From positions 13,987,568-14,051,567 of the forward strand of contig OZ005617.1 of the NCBI GenBank assembly GCA_963930655.1: DNA of 64,000 bases, given 5' to 3'. The first letter of the stretch is position 1; the number at the start of each line of letters is the position of its first letter. Below the pieces are notes generated by a model. That model was not told the origin of the DNA. It ran no database searches and saw nothing but the letters and a program-made list of their open reading frames with translations. Position numbers and translations under genes: made by a program. Below, piece by piece: positions 36,377 through 49,350 of the stretch. This stretch comes from Myrica gale. Its lineage: Eukaryota > Streptophyta > Magnoliopsida > Fagales > Myricaceae.

Positions 36377-39300
36377 CTAGCTTCTGTTTCCTTCCAAATC
36401 CACTCCAGCAAGCTTGGGTTTTGAGGGATCTTCCACTAGGTCACCATGTCTATCAGAGCTGCTGCCTGGTTTGATATCTTTCCTTTCTAGCTCTTCAATG
36501 TCCATTGCGTCTTCATTTGAATCTCTCTGAACCTCATGTTCCTTAGAATCTGACCGATCATTATTACCACAGACGGGGGATATGGCCTCAGAAATAACTC
36601 GAAGACTCTCAACTCCTTGGGAACTACTGGATTCATCATCAGAAGAGTCGGAATCTACTATAACTTCTCCTTCTGTCCCTACTGATGCATTACCTCGAGA
36701 TGTTCTTGATCCTTTCCGAGAAAGGGCATGCTTTATGCCACGAGCAGATTTCTCAGCACTTTTTAAGAAACTCTTTGCCATGTGTTTCATATGTCCTTTG
36801 TTTGGGCTTTCTGGATCACTCCCTTTGGAACTTGCATTCTCTTCCTCAGGATTCTTACCAGAGGCAGGTTCACAATAGTTGTCTTCCACTACTAATTTTA
36901 CACCAATCTCCTTCTCATTGACTGCCCTAAGATTAACATGTGGGGACTGAACGACCTCATCAGTGAAGCTGCTTGTGTGATCCTTGTTTTTGGGACTCCT
37001 GTAAAATACTGAACCTATCTTCCCTAAGCCTCTCCGAACAGATTTCATTGGATGCTTAACATCGGTATTTTCATCGGCGCTGCTGGTGTCATTGTTAGGG
37101 AACCCAGATGCTGCTGCGTTAGAGCTGCTCCTGGAACCATTAGGCTCTCCTTGAATTTCTGTATCAACACGCCGACTCTTTCCTTTTCTAGGCTCGCACG
37201 TTTGTAAAATTTCACTTCCAGGGTGATGGACCCATATCCCAGTATCTTTTTGCCCTTCAATATCAATGGGCTCAAAATTATCTGGCACTCTTGGAGACTT
37301 TTCTAATGATACTGATGAGAAAGAGCCTTTAAGAGCAGTCTCACTTGCAAATGAATCTCTTTTATCTTCCATGTTCAATGGTTCCTGGTCACGTGGAAGA
37401 TCATCCACCTGTAGAGATATAATTTTTCTTTTGATAAGTAAGGGAAATTTTATTAGAAATCAAGAAAGGAAACAGTACACAAGAGCTATACTGAAGCACC
37501 TAATCCATACAAGCTAGAAAGCTAATGAAATCAGAAAAATCCGAGAAAGGATAACCAAGAACAATATTTGCCCACAAAAACAAAGAAATCATCAGCTTGC
37601 CCTTCAACCCTTCAAGAGACGATAAAGTGTCATTGAAGCATCTATCATTCCGTTCCCGCCAAATAACCCACCAAATGCACGATGGGATCATCTTCCACAC
37701 AACCGAAGCCAAGGGGTCAAGAAACTTCATCCTCCAACCATACAACACGTCAAGCACCCGAGAAGGCATAACCCAACAATAATTCGTGACGCTCAACACA
37801 TGATTCCAAAGCTCCCTAACCACCGAACAATGAAGGAGGATATGATCCACCGATTCCCCACAAGTTCTGCAGAGAAAGCACCAATCTAGAACGCATAAGC
37901 CTCTTCTTCTGAGATTGTCGGTAGTCAAGACTCTCCCGTGGGCAGCCTCCCACACGAAAAAGGATACTCTCATAGGGATGGAAGACCGCCAAATCTGCCT
38001 CCATGGAAAGCGAGGTCTAGGAGAGCAAGAGATTAACCCATACATCGACTTATAATTATAATGAAGATTTATAATGAACTAAAACAGCATACTTTAGTGA
38101 GACAGGGAAGTAGTTAACTTTGATTTGCAAAGTAATTTGAACTCCCATTTACCAATTATTCTAATATAGAACAAAACAAAAAGCAAAGAAATAAAAAAAA
38201 GGCACCTTTTGGTTGTCTTCAACAGAAATTGAGAGATGCAACCTCCCCATTTTAATATTCTGTAGAGGCAACCACATGTCGTGTCTCTGGCCATCTCTAA
38301 GATCATTGATGTTCACAGAACACTTTCTGTAAATGGTACAAGGGTCAGTCCGTACAATATATCTTCAACGAAAAGAGCTGGTGCATATTTTCAAAGAAAC
38401 TAAAACATACCCTCAGACACTCTACTCATATATATATCGAAAGCTCAGAAGCATACCCAAGCGTGTCATCAACAAAATGGTCCTTGTCACAAACTTCAAT
38501 AGCCAGCATATTGGGTGAATCCCATGTAACAATGGGGATCTTAAATTCCTCATGCCACTTAGGCGCCAGAGTTTTCCTCTGTGTCTTAGTCCTGAATCTG
38601 TAAGGGCCCAATTGACCTTTGACATATGGATCAGCCAATCCTGCAAAATATTTTTCTTTATCGAACCCAAACTACTGACACTAAGAAACTTACATAACCA
38701 ATAATTAATCCTAGCAAAATGGAACTGACCATTTAGATCTGATGGTTTCATGTCGGATGCTTCAACAACTTCTACTTTAGCATAAGCAATGGGCACCTTC
38801 TCATTCACTGAGAACCAACTTTCTGACATTCAAAGCATGAACATTTAGCATATATACTCGAACGAACAGAGAAGGATGTCACACTAGATAACCAGGGTTA
38901 TACCAAGTAAATTTACGATTATTATAAAAGCAGGAAAGGAAATGCATCCACAAAAACCATAGCAACTGGGCACTATTCAGTGCACACAACTGCTACAGAT
39001 TTTACAGGAGCTTGTATCAAGAAGTGAACAAATGCATGAGAAACAGAAGCCAGCAAAAATTTCATCCAAAACAGTGCCTTTTCAACAATGAGTTCTGGTC
39101 CCTAAAAGAGAAGAAGTTCTGGTCCCTAAAACAAAAGAAAGATGCACATCAAGAAGTAAGCTTCCATAGTCAGGTGGTAAGGTAGGAAGCTATTCGATGA
39201 AGAAAAAAGACGAAAGTTTCCCTAAAATAAGGCAAACATCCAGCACTTGATACCAAGATGAAGAATTACTCCAGATCCTATTTGTGAGCAACTTGCTCAA

Positions 39301-42300
39301 TTTCCCCAAGCAGTTGGCATCCCTTAGTTTTTTTTTTTATATAAGGAAAGTTTTATTGAAAGAAAGAGGGGACAGAGCAGTACAAAGGACTGTACTGAAC
39401 CATCTACAACAAGCAGGCTAGAAAACTAATAAAATCATTGAAGTCTACAAAAGGAGAACCCAACACCCCATTGGCCCACAGAAACAAGGTCTGCAACATA
39501 TTTCCTTTTAAGCAGTCTAAGGACAGCCCCAAGTCTTTAAAGCATCTTCTGTTCCTCTCCCTCCATAAGCTCCACCAAATGCACAAAGGTATCATATTCC
39601 ACACAGTCATCGCCAAAGGGTTGTTGAACTTCCTCTTCCAACACTTCAGCACCCCACCCACCGTCTGAGGCATCACCCAAAGGTAGTTAACGATACTAAG
39701 CATGTGCACCCACAATACTCTAGCGACCAAGCAATGAATAAGCACATGATCCACCGATTCGCCATCACCCTTACATAGAAAGCACCAATTAATCAAGCAT
39801 AACCCCCCTCCTTAAATTGCCAATGGTTAAGACCTTCCCAAGAGTCGCCTCCCATACAAAGAACGAAACACGAGGCGGGACAGCAGTCTTCCAAATCTGC
39901 CTCCACGGAAAAACCTCACCCGAGCCCCCCACCAAGAGCCCATACAACGACTTAACTAAAAAGACCTCAGTCTTAGCACTCTGCCAAAGCATTTTATCTT
40001 CTCCCCTTCTCCTTAAAACTAAAGAGTACAACAGTGAGAAGAAGGCAGAAAAGTCTTCTATCTCCTAATCGTTGGCAGATCTGGCAAACTGAATATTCCA
40101 CACCCCGTGACCGGAATCCTCCTCCAGACAATCCGCAACCATCGCATCCTTGTGCCTAGCAAGAGAAAACATGAGGGGAAAACAAGCTTCAAAGGTCGTT
40201 TTCCACACCAAAGATCATGCCAAAACCTAACTCGAAGACCACAACCCACCACATAACGTATGTTCCCACAAAAGAAAGTCCATTCGTTGTTGATGTGCTT
40301 CCACAGACTCACACCATAAGAGTCATGGATCTCATTGGTTCTCCACCAGCCCGAAACACTGCCATACTTCTCCTCAATGACAGCCCTCCAAAAGCAATCC
40401 CTCTCCAAGGCAAAACGCCACAACCACTTTCCTAAAAGTGCTCTATTGAACAGATGAAGACGTCTTAAATCCAACCCTCCACAGCTCATTGGAGAACAAA
40501 CCTTCTCTCATTTGACAAGATGAAACTTGTGCTCGATTCCATCGCCCCCCATAAAAAAGTTCTATGGATTTTCTCTAGTCTTTTGGCAACCCCCAAAGGA
40601 ATAGGAAAGAGAGACAGGAAATAGGTTGGGAGACTAGAGAGGGTAGATTTGATCAACATGAGTCTACCACCTTCTGAAAGATAGTCGTGTTTCCACCGTG
40701 CCAACCTTCTTTTAGTTCTCTCGATAATGTCATCCCAAATACGCCTGCTCTTAAAACGGGCTCCCAACGGTAACCCAAGATAGGTGGTAGGCAACGACGA
40801 GACTCGGCAACCCAAAATAGCAGCCAACTCCTGAACATTGCCCACCCCCCCAACAGGAATAACTTCGGTTTTTGAAAGGTTAACTTTTAGCCCCGACACT
40901 GCCTCAAAACAAAGCAATAAGCACCTGAGATTTCGAAAATGACTCACCTCCGCCCCACACAAGATTAAGGTGTCATCAGCAAACAGAAGGTGAGAAATAC
41001 ACATACCTCCACCCCCACTACCACCAACCTCAAAGCCCACAATGGCGCCCCGTGCCACCACTTTCATCATCATCCTGCTGAGAGCTTCCATAATGAGCAC
41101 AAACAGAAAGGGTGAGAGCGGGAACCTTGACGCAAGCCCCTAGAGCCTCCAAAAAAACCTGCAGGGGAGCCATTCACCATCACCGAAAATTTGACCGTAA
41201 ATATGCAAAACTCAATCCAACTACACCACCTCTCCCCAAAACCGCATCTTCTTAACAAATACAAAAGGAAATTCCAATTGACATGGTCATAGGCTTTTTG
41301 AATATCCAATTTGCACAACATCCCCGGCACATTGGACCTCAACCTCAAGTCAATACACTCGCTAGCAATCAACACGGGATCTAAAATCTGTCTACCTTTC
41401 ACGAAAGCATTCTGGGATGGCGATATAATCTTGTCCAAGACAAGCTTCAAACGATTAGCTAGCACTTTCGCCAGAATCTTGTAAACACCCTCAACTAAGC
41501 TTATGGGGCGAAAGTCCTTCAGCTCGACTGCTCCCGGTTTCTTCGGAATGAGAACAATGAAAGTGGCATTCATACTTCTAACAAATCTGCCCTCCGAAGC
41601 AAACTAATTAAACATAGATAGAATGTCTCCCTTGACCACCTCCCAACACGATTGGAACAAAGCTAATGAGAAGCCATCAGGGCCCGGTGCCTTGTCCCCA
41701 TTTAAACTCCTAACCGCCCCCGTTACTTCCTCCACATCGAAAGGTCTCTCCAACCACTCCGCTTCAACCCCTGAAATAAAAGCAAACTCTAAATCATCCA
41801 AGAGGGGTCTCCAAGAGAAGGGCTCCTTATATAAGGAGCTATAGAATCCAACAATCTCGTCAGAAATCCTATCGGGTTCCACCACCATCTCCCCCTCAAC
41901 CTCCAAGCTCGATATGGAATTGTTCCTTCTATTAGAATTGGCCACCCTATGAAAGAACTCCGTACATCGATCCCCCTCTTTAAGCCAAAGAGCCCTTGAC
42001 TTTTGCCTCCAACTGGTCTCCTCCATTTCAATCAGAATATTCAGCTCCCGAGTCACAACCACTTTCCGCTCTCGCCCCTCCTCATCGAGGCCTCCCTCCT
42101 CATCCACCTGCTCCAGCAACGAGAGTTCGCCAATCAGCATCTGTTTACGAACATTCAGATCCCCAAAGACCTCTTGATTCCACAATTTCAGATTCTTCTT
42201 CAAGGCTTTCAACTTAGAATCAAGCACAAAACTAGGTGAACCCGAGAAAACATAAGAATTCCACGCCCTCACCCTATCCACAAAACCTGCCTCCTTAATC

Positions 42301-45300
42301 CACATGTTCTCAAACCGGAAGGGAATCTTCCTTCCACCAAATCTACCACTTTCCAAGATAATAGGGAAGTGATCAGATAACAGGCGAGGGAGCGTCTTCT
42401 GGGTGACCTCGAGGTATAAGGCTTCCCAACACGGACTGAGAAGAAAGCGGTCAATTCTAGACCATGACTGAGGCTGCGTTTGTGGTGTAAAATTTTAACA
42501 CAATAAAATATTACAATATAATCTCTCTCCCCCATCAAATCATTACTTTTCACTACAAAAAATATAAAAAATTATCTCTTTACTTTTTCACTAAACTCAA
42601 TACCCAAAATTTTACAAAACAAACCCACCCTGAGATGCTCTATTATTCGACCAAGAAAATAACCCTCCCGACAACGGCAGGTCCATTAAGCCATTTTCAG
42701 AAATAAAATCAGAAAAATCCAACATAGCACGCCCGAATCCTCCGACTCCCAAGCGTTCACTTGAAAAGCGGGTGACATTAAAGTCACCCCCAATGCACCA
42801 CGGAAGGTTCCACCAAGCAAAGACACCCGATAACTTTTCCCAAAGCAATCTTCTTCTACGATCATCATTAGGGCCATACACCCCTGAAAACACCCACCGA
42901 ACTTCGTCCTCAACATTCTGAAAAACTACCGAAATAGAGAAGCTGCCCACACTCTTAATCCACCATCTCTAGAGACCTCGAGTCCCACAAAATCAAAATC
43001 TCACCCGAAGCGTCGTCCGCAGCAAGACTACACCAGCCCACGTGGTGAACCCCCCCCCCCCACCCACACAAGCTTCTAATTAAGGCTCTAGAAACTATCT
43101 TCACCTTAGTTTCTTGAAAACAAACTAAATCAGGCTTCCATCCCCGCAACAAATTCCTCACCCCACTACACTTATGTCTATCATTAAACCCCCTTACATT
43201 CCAATTTAATATTTTGGGCTTCATAAATATTTGATCAATTCCCTCCCTCCCTTCCAGCTCTTCCTAGACACATACTTCTTCCCATCATAATTGACTGAGG
43301 ACTTCAACCCTTTCAGCTCCATTAAGAGCTTGCCTCCTAATTTGCTAGGAGTTAGGAGCCCATTGCTCTCCCTATCCTTCTCTAGAGCTGCAAAGAGAGC
43401 CATCAACTCACCCTCGCGACCGTCGCAAGAGAGACCAACCATGTTTTTAAAGGATGAAACCATATCCAACACTTAGTCCGAAGAAGAGAACTCCATTTGA
43501 CAATCCTCTTTCCCCTGCCTAGGAGGACACACCGACAAAGGTTCAACCACAATCTAATCAACACCACTTTCTACGCATACTATAGCCCCCACCTCTTCTA
43601 AAGAAGCTGCTGATCTCCCAACTCCGCCCTCCGTAACAGCCAAGTCGAAACTCCCAGAGCAATCCACCTCAGAATCCTCCAATACATGGCCACTAAGCTC
43701 CTCCAAGACCCCTGTCCGCTCTTCAGGTATCCCAGACCCAACATGCCGCTTCCCGGCTGCCACAGAGGACACTAGCAACGTGGGTTGTGAAGCCGAAGAG
43801 TCCAAGCTCGCACCTGCCCTCAAAGGGCTCTCGAAATGCTTGGGCAAAGCGCGGCTAGCAACAACAGAAGCTTCCTTCTCCGTCAGAGCTCCGGCCGAGC
43901 CTTCAGCTAACCCAGAAGAGGTCGACCCCACCTCTAGAGGCCGGAGGTGAAGATCCGTCGCCGAATCGGTGAGCTTGGAGCCAGACAAAGCTCGACCATA
44001 GACGACATGAGCTTCGGGCGCCGTCATTTCACCGGTCGGGCCCGCTGCCTCCCCAGACGAGGTCGACCCCACCTCCAGAGGTCGAAGGTGAAGATTCGTC
44101 GCCGAATCGGTGAGCTTGGAGCCAGACGAAGCTCGACCATAGACGACGTAAGCTTCCGGCGCCGGCAGATCACCGATCGGACACGCTGCCTCCCCAAAAC
44201 GGCGACTCCTCCTCCCGGAGCTGATGGGCAGGGACCGCCGCTGGATCGGGGACCAAAGAGCCCCCGAGAACATTCGGACCCTCAAAACCGCCCAACTCCC
44301 CCTTCCAGCGTAGACCCATCTAACGGCCCAAACCCAAGCCCAAGCGACTCCCCCTGCACCCTCTCGAATGACGCCTTCTCCTTCCCCTTCAATAATACAA
44401 CGGGCCCACGTGAAATAAAAATAGACCCATCTCCTTGAGCCGCACCACACTCCCCTCCTCGACAGTCCTGGCACATCATGCCCACGACTCCCCTACCGTC
44501 CAAAGCCTCTAAGAGACTGTTCAGTTCCCTTCTCATAGACTCAAGCCTATAGCGAACGTGCCTCGAGCAGAGACTAACGTCTGCCCCACCAACATTGGGA
44601 ACAGAAATAGTCGCCTTCTCTGCATGCAACTTCGCCAACTCAACACGCGAAATGATTTCGCCTCTGCCAGCTGAACCGACTCGCTCCACGGACGAGGGAA
44701 GCACATCGGAGACCCCTGGCAAAGGCCCTGACTTGACCACGCCAGCGTATGAGACTCCATTTCTTCGCCTCGCACCCCCAGCCGCTAGATTTCCTTTCCT
44801 GACATCTCTGAGGTGGTCCACCACCACTTGAAAACACTCAGCCAGCAAAATCCACCCAACACCACCTCTGCCCTCCGGAATCATCACCACTCCTTTCTTT
44901 CGACCTTCACCATATTCTGCTATGGCAACGTATCTCCCTGCTCCATTTGCACATCTATGTGCTAAGAAGGGTCTAGAACCTTCATTAAACTTTGAAACAA
45001 AGTCTTGATCAACAGCAGCCTCCAAGAGCTTGCTAGCTAAGTTCACCATCCAAACTGCTCCGAATCTACCCAATAAAATGGAACTGGGGGACTTCCTGCT
45101 CCATTTTGCAAGTTTAATCACCCCACTCCCGCCGATCAACACCTCGAACTCCTTCGCTTCAACTCTAAAACTCCAAGAAAAGCCCATAATCTTAGCTAAT
45201 CTTGATAATAAGCATCAAAAGCTTCCCTCCCCTTTTTTTCTTACCTTCTTTTGAGAGATGGATTTTAAGCCATATCTTATTCCAACATGCATCAAAATAT

Positions 45301-48300
45301 ATGAATGAACAAAGCTACTCCATGCTTCACTCAGAAACTACACTTCAGATTTTTCATGTGATAATTGCCCAGCATAAAAAACATTAACAGTTGGCATCCC
45401 TTAGTTGACACAAAGTTTATCTCAAATCATAAAAGTACCAAGTGCTTGTACAAAGAGTGTATGCTTCATTAAAATACCGGTATCTTAAAACTTTCATCTA
45501 TTGTAAGATAGAGAGTAGCAAATCAAGATACAATAACAAAAAGTGGGCATTTTGAAATGTCCAACGCAGTACTCAATTTTCATCTAATTGTTGGCTGAAT
45601 TTTTTCACAAGTTATAGAATTCTGAAATTAATAACCAAAAGAAATAAGGGTAGCAAACAAGGGAATCAATGGTTATGATGTTCTCCAGATAATGGCATAG
45701 CTACAGTGACAATGTCATTCATGGAGACATATTCATTAGTGAAATATCATATACTATTCACGAAATGATGAACCATGCTTCCAAAATTACGTGCTAAGCC
45801 CAAATGAAATCTATTAGTGAGATAAACTACCTGGCTGTGGTGAGACAAATTTCTCCATGTCAACAACCAGCATATTAGGCTGCAAAAATTGCCAAGATTT
45901 AGATTAATAGTTAATTCCCATAAAATTGTCCTGACATAAGATGAAATATAACTGAATACTGAAAAGTTACTGCTGTTCATCAGCAACATGTCTCACTTGG
46001 GTATGCAAAAGTCGCAAAACAGTTTGCACAGCAGGAAATAAATTAAGCATAACTGGTAAAATAGAAAAAAAATAGAAAACCAACAAGGAAGACAAACAAC
46101 TGGCATATTCAGAACAAATGTTTTGTCGAGCCCTACATACATAGGGAATCGAAGAAGATTGGCACCTACTAAACTAAAAGAAGGGGGACACAGGAGGAAA
46201 AGCAAATCTAGCTAGAGGAGGTTTTTATCCCATAAAGTTGAATTGAAGGCTACGCCGCCTGTCTCTGGTTGTCGAGTTGGGAATGTGTCCTGGTTACCAA
46301 TCACAGTGAGAAATTGCTTTGTTCGTGGCCTATACGGATCTTTTATTTTAAGGGAACATCAAAACCGAAAATTTTACCTCAACGAGGGTCTGCTCAAAAG
46401 CAATTGACAGAAGCTTATCCTGACAAAGAATAAAAAAAATATGATATTAGATGCCGAAAGGACAAGCAAGCATATATGCAATGAAAAGGAGATAAAAGAT
46501 GGTAGGTCAAGCATTTATTCGAAGCATTTTGATATGATCTTACCAGCCACCCCGCAATGCCTGGAAATTCTGTAACGTCGAGACCATGAGTGAAGATAGG
46601 CTTGACAGTCATCTGAAAATATGGAGGCTCAGCGAAGCAGACCCGCAAACGGCCGATGAAAGGCCAGTCGCGAAGGAATTTCACCCCAATCAAGACCTAC
46701 AAAAGATACAAGCGCATATCCAAGAACAATAAATAAGAGTGGATGATCATTTTATCTGGTTTCCCACAAAGGGAATCGATGAACAATTCCAACTACCCAT
46801 TAAGTTAAATACTAGATAAAAAAATAAAGAAATAGAAATGATGCCTTCCTCTAAATTCCAATGATAATACTAAATAGTTAACAATTTTCACATGGCAATC
46901 ACTATTGATGAAGGAACACCACCCTCAAAACACACTTGCACAAACACAAATGAATTGCTTTATACATTGGACAATGGGTACTCATGTTTGAACAAGAACA
47001 AATGTCCAGATGTTCCTCAGAACGAAGTGAAGGTAAAATAAAGTGAACAACGATGATAGAGTGCTTCAACTACGTTTTCAGTCAGCAGTCAACAATTAAT
47101 GTGTCAAAGATTACTTACCAACACCCCTCCAACCCTTTCCCCCCCTCCCCAAAAAACACAGAGAAATGATAGTAGTATAGCTGAAAATCTATTTACCATA
47201 CTAAACTGGACATCATTGCAAAGGATCACAAGAGTAGAAGACCCCAGATATAAAAACAACTTTCAACTTAGCCAGGTATCATACGCACACCAAATGTAAC
47301 TGTATTTATCCATAAACTTGAACTAAGATGCTGCTTTGTACGAAAATTCATTCAAATCCCATTACAATATTCAAATATCAAGGTCCACATAAATCTCAGT
47401 ATTATAGTGTTTGAACTATTTTTCAATAACAAAAAGTTGTAAGTCCATACCTTCCCTTCCACATGCATGCCAGTTATATGTAACTTTGCCAACATACCAA
47501 ATCCCAGTCTTTTCCTTAGCTTTACAGCTAGTATTGCACTCATATCATCAGCAGTGAGAAAATTCATACCCAACTCCAGAACCTGCAATCAATGCACTGT
47601 AGAACCTCAGTTTGGCTGAAACCTTTAACTGCAGCAACAAAGATCACTTAAGGAGACAAGGAGTCCAACATTATAGATTAGTACACACCAAGTGGTCGTC
47701 ATCACCAGACTGACGAAGAACCCTCATTTCTGTGAACATGGGTGGGTTTCTTCCCATGTACAGGTGCTGAACCATTGCGTCCTTCTGCAAACATATAACA
47801 TACAATCATCCCATCTATAACCAAGTGCATAACATAATCACCAGTGAAAAGGTCACAGAGGGTGTTCAACACATAAATGCACTACAAAGAACCATCTTTT
47901 TGAGAGATTGATTATCTCACATCTCCGCAGAATACTTTGTACTCAAAAAAGTCAAATGCTATAAACGATTGATATGTCTCAAAACTCGAAGTTAGTTCAC
48001 TGTCCCTTTTCAACCAGGAGTTGCTGCCACTTGAAGGAAATCTAAATCATATTTTTCACCCAAAGAAATTACTACTCGACTAATGGTCACACCAAGCAAC
48101 CACATCCCTAAATGGTCCCCATACTTTCTTCCAGAAGTGCTATGGTCACCATACTATCTTCCAAAAGAAGCACTTCGAAGTTCGAACCAACCCAAAAGCA
48201 TAGTAGAAGGAAGACAATACATACAGCAGTCCACGGTTTGTACTTCTCCAAGAACCAAGGTATGATGGGTAGGAGAATCTTCTGTGAGGCAATCTGCTCC

Positions 48301-49350
48301 ATACATATTGGCCACATCTTTTCAACTGCATGGTTCAACCACCGCACTGACTCGGAATCAGAAAGTGCCTGAAGTTAAGAGACAGAGAAAAAAAGGTAAT
48401 AAAGCATCAGAAAGTTTGACTACTCAGCAACCTAAAAGTGACAAAGCATAAAGAATTATAGATTCAGGAACATATGCAGAAGACCCACACTTAAATCTCA
48501 ATCAAACTTGCCAGAAGAAGAAAAGCCAGAGAAGAAATACAAAGGACAAATCGTATATCCAAATGCTGAGGATTCAATTTTGATATTTCCTTCCTAGAAA
48601 TTTCTTCAAGGTGGTTCTCATTCTTGCTTCAAGTTCAGGTGCATACTTTGAATTAATTTATTCTTTATATTAATTTCTGGAAACCAGAACAACAAAACAA
48701 CTAAGGCTAAAAGGTTCGTTCCCTATTATCACATTCATCGTCCATCTAGTTTAGCTTTAACTGAACCAGCACCACTAGATATATGAAAAAAAAAGGGATC
48801 GAAATAGAATTACCCTTCTCTGATTAGCTTGTTTTATTCCTTCAAATTGTAGTTTCCTCCTCAATCTTGTAACATACCGCTCATGAACCTTCAAAAAGAC
48901 GAGCAGAAATGCATGTTTAGAAACAAGCGGCACACCCATTCAAACAGTTAACAAATCGAAAGAAATATGCAAATCAAAAGCAAAAAAGCCATTAAAGATA
49001 GGCAACTGTACAAGTCCCTCTCGACGTCAAAAACACAAACGCTAGAGATACACAATTTATAATCAGGAATGCAAGATGTGATTCTACTTTTCCTTTCGGT
49101 AGAAGGTCCAACTTCTTTTCTACTTTTGTCTTATTTTCTTCAAATCCCTCAAAATAAATAGCATATAAAAACCATAAAAAAAGCAAGTGAATGATGCACA
49201 ACTGATAGACAACGCAATTACCAGATAGAGATATATTAGAGACACAAAATAGGCGACCGGGTGGCACCAATTGAACCAGGAAAGCAACCAAAGGGATAGC
49301 AGCACCATCCCCACATGATGCATCATCGACATTTCGGTTATATTCGTCAT
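36377..49350 (-). CDS. NTMC2T6: NTMC2T6-type protein: membrane anchor, SMP and C2 domains
   Basis: Plant extended-synaptotagmin relative (Arabidopsis At1g53590/At3g14590 type), expected at ER membrane contacts and in lipid transfer. Exons in gene order: 49350-49222, 48888-48814, 48368-48225, 47784-47689, 47582-47451, 46696-46544, 46419-46378, 45879-45831, 38822-38730, 38640-38457, 38326-38206 and 37408-36377. They sum to exactly 749 codons plus stop. Exon 1 is one membrane anchor ([20 protein letters not shown]). Residues about 70-260 form the SMP domain ([53 protein letters not shown]). Residues about 275-400 form one C2 domain ([51 protein letters not shown]) with acidic calcium-loop positions. 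The last exon is an acidic, serine-rich tail ending GVDLEGNRS. The start ATG (49348-49350) comes just before the anchor. No break seen; two introns carry LINEs. Confidence 0.93.
37421..38050 (-). mobile_element. LINE 5'-truncated 3' fragment in the last NTMC2T6 intron
   Basis: Minus strand, same direction as the host gene. ORF2 C-terminal zinc-binding region: [55 protein letters not shown] and the ending [19 protein letters not shown]-type terminus. This last reading frame (38045-37500) is intact. The tail ends close to the acceptor of the last exon. TATAATT at both edges may be a short target duplication. Confidence 0.85.
39404..43224 (-). pseudogene. LINE ORF2 of the intron-8 element: endonuclease, reverse transcriptase, zinc-binding domain
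   Basis: Starts [20 protein letters not shown]. The endonuclease is at 43224-42630 ([52 protein letters not shown]). After the MITE comes the linker with [20 protein letters not shown] and [13 protein letters not shown]. The reverse transcriptase follows: [36 protein letters not shown], the catalytic FADDT near 40970 and [11 protein letters not shown]. The zinc-binding end is [20 protein letters not shown] with [10 protein letters not shown]. Breaks: a single in-frame stop at 41604-41606, a frameshift near 41105 at the GLRQG segment, frame changes near 42950, 40490 and 39790, and the MITE. No RNase H follows. Confidence 0.85.
42472..42630. mobile_element. Tourist-like (PIF/Harbinger-type) MITE, 159 bp, inside LINE ORF2
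   Basis: Left end GGCTGCGTTTGTGGTGTAAA. The right end read in reverse complement is GGGTGGGTTTGTTTTGTAAA, about 21 of 25 matching through AAATTTT. The 3-bp duplication TGA flanks it at 42469-42471 and 42631-42633. Terminal GG-TG-GTTTG with a 3-bp duplication fits PIF/Harbinger, although TWA is the usual target. Removing it restores a continuous LINE endonuclease region, which confirms the boundaries. Confidence 0.85.
43221..45187 (-). pseudogene. LINE ORF1 of the intron-8 element, with internal tandem repeat
   Basis: Starts [20 protein letters not shown] and continues with [40 protein letters not shown] and [20 protein letters not shown]. It is a plant LINE ORF1 of the kind without an obvious DUF4283 or knuckle. 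The frame from 45187 ends at 44282 and an overlapping frame (44474-43554) carries the rest, which indicates a frameshift around 44300-44470. A third frame reaches 43221. Two 141-bp copies lie at about 43921-44061 and 44062-44202 (47 codons each, containing [10 protein letters not shown] and [13 protein letters not shown]). Confidence 0.75.
45405..45830. other. NTMC2T6 intron 8, host-side remainder
   Basis: Intron sequence between the LINE's right duplication and exon 8. Nothing recognised. The other short introns of this gene likewise hold no visible elements. Confidence 0.5.

Larger units (their letters stand above)
39328..45387 (-). mobile_element. Full-length L1-type LINE (RNase H-less) in NTMC2T6 intron 8
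   Basis: A 6,060-bp insertion in host-gene orientation. The exact 17-bp duplication CAGTTGGCATCCCTTAG flanks it at 39311-39327 and 45388-45404. A T-run at 39328-39338 is the poly-A tail. A 5' leader of about 200 bp precedes ORF1, then come ORF2 (endonuclease, reverse transcriptase, zinc-binding domain) and a short 3' UTR. A 159-bp MITE interrupts ORF2. The complete ends and exact duplication point to a fairly recent insertion that has since picked up a few breaks. Confidence 0.9.

Noticed and set aside
43947-44438. 163-codon plus-strand open frame with repeated residues
   Set aside because: Complement of the tandem repeat in LINE ORF1.
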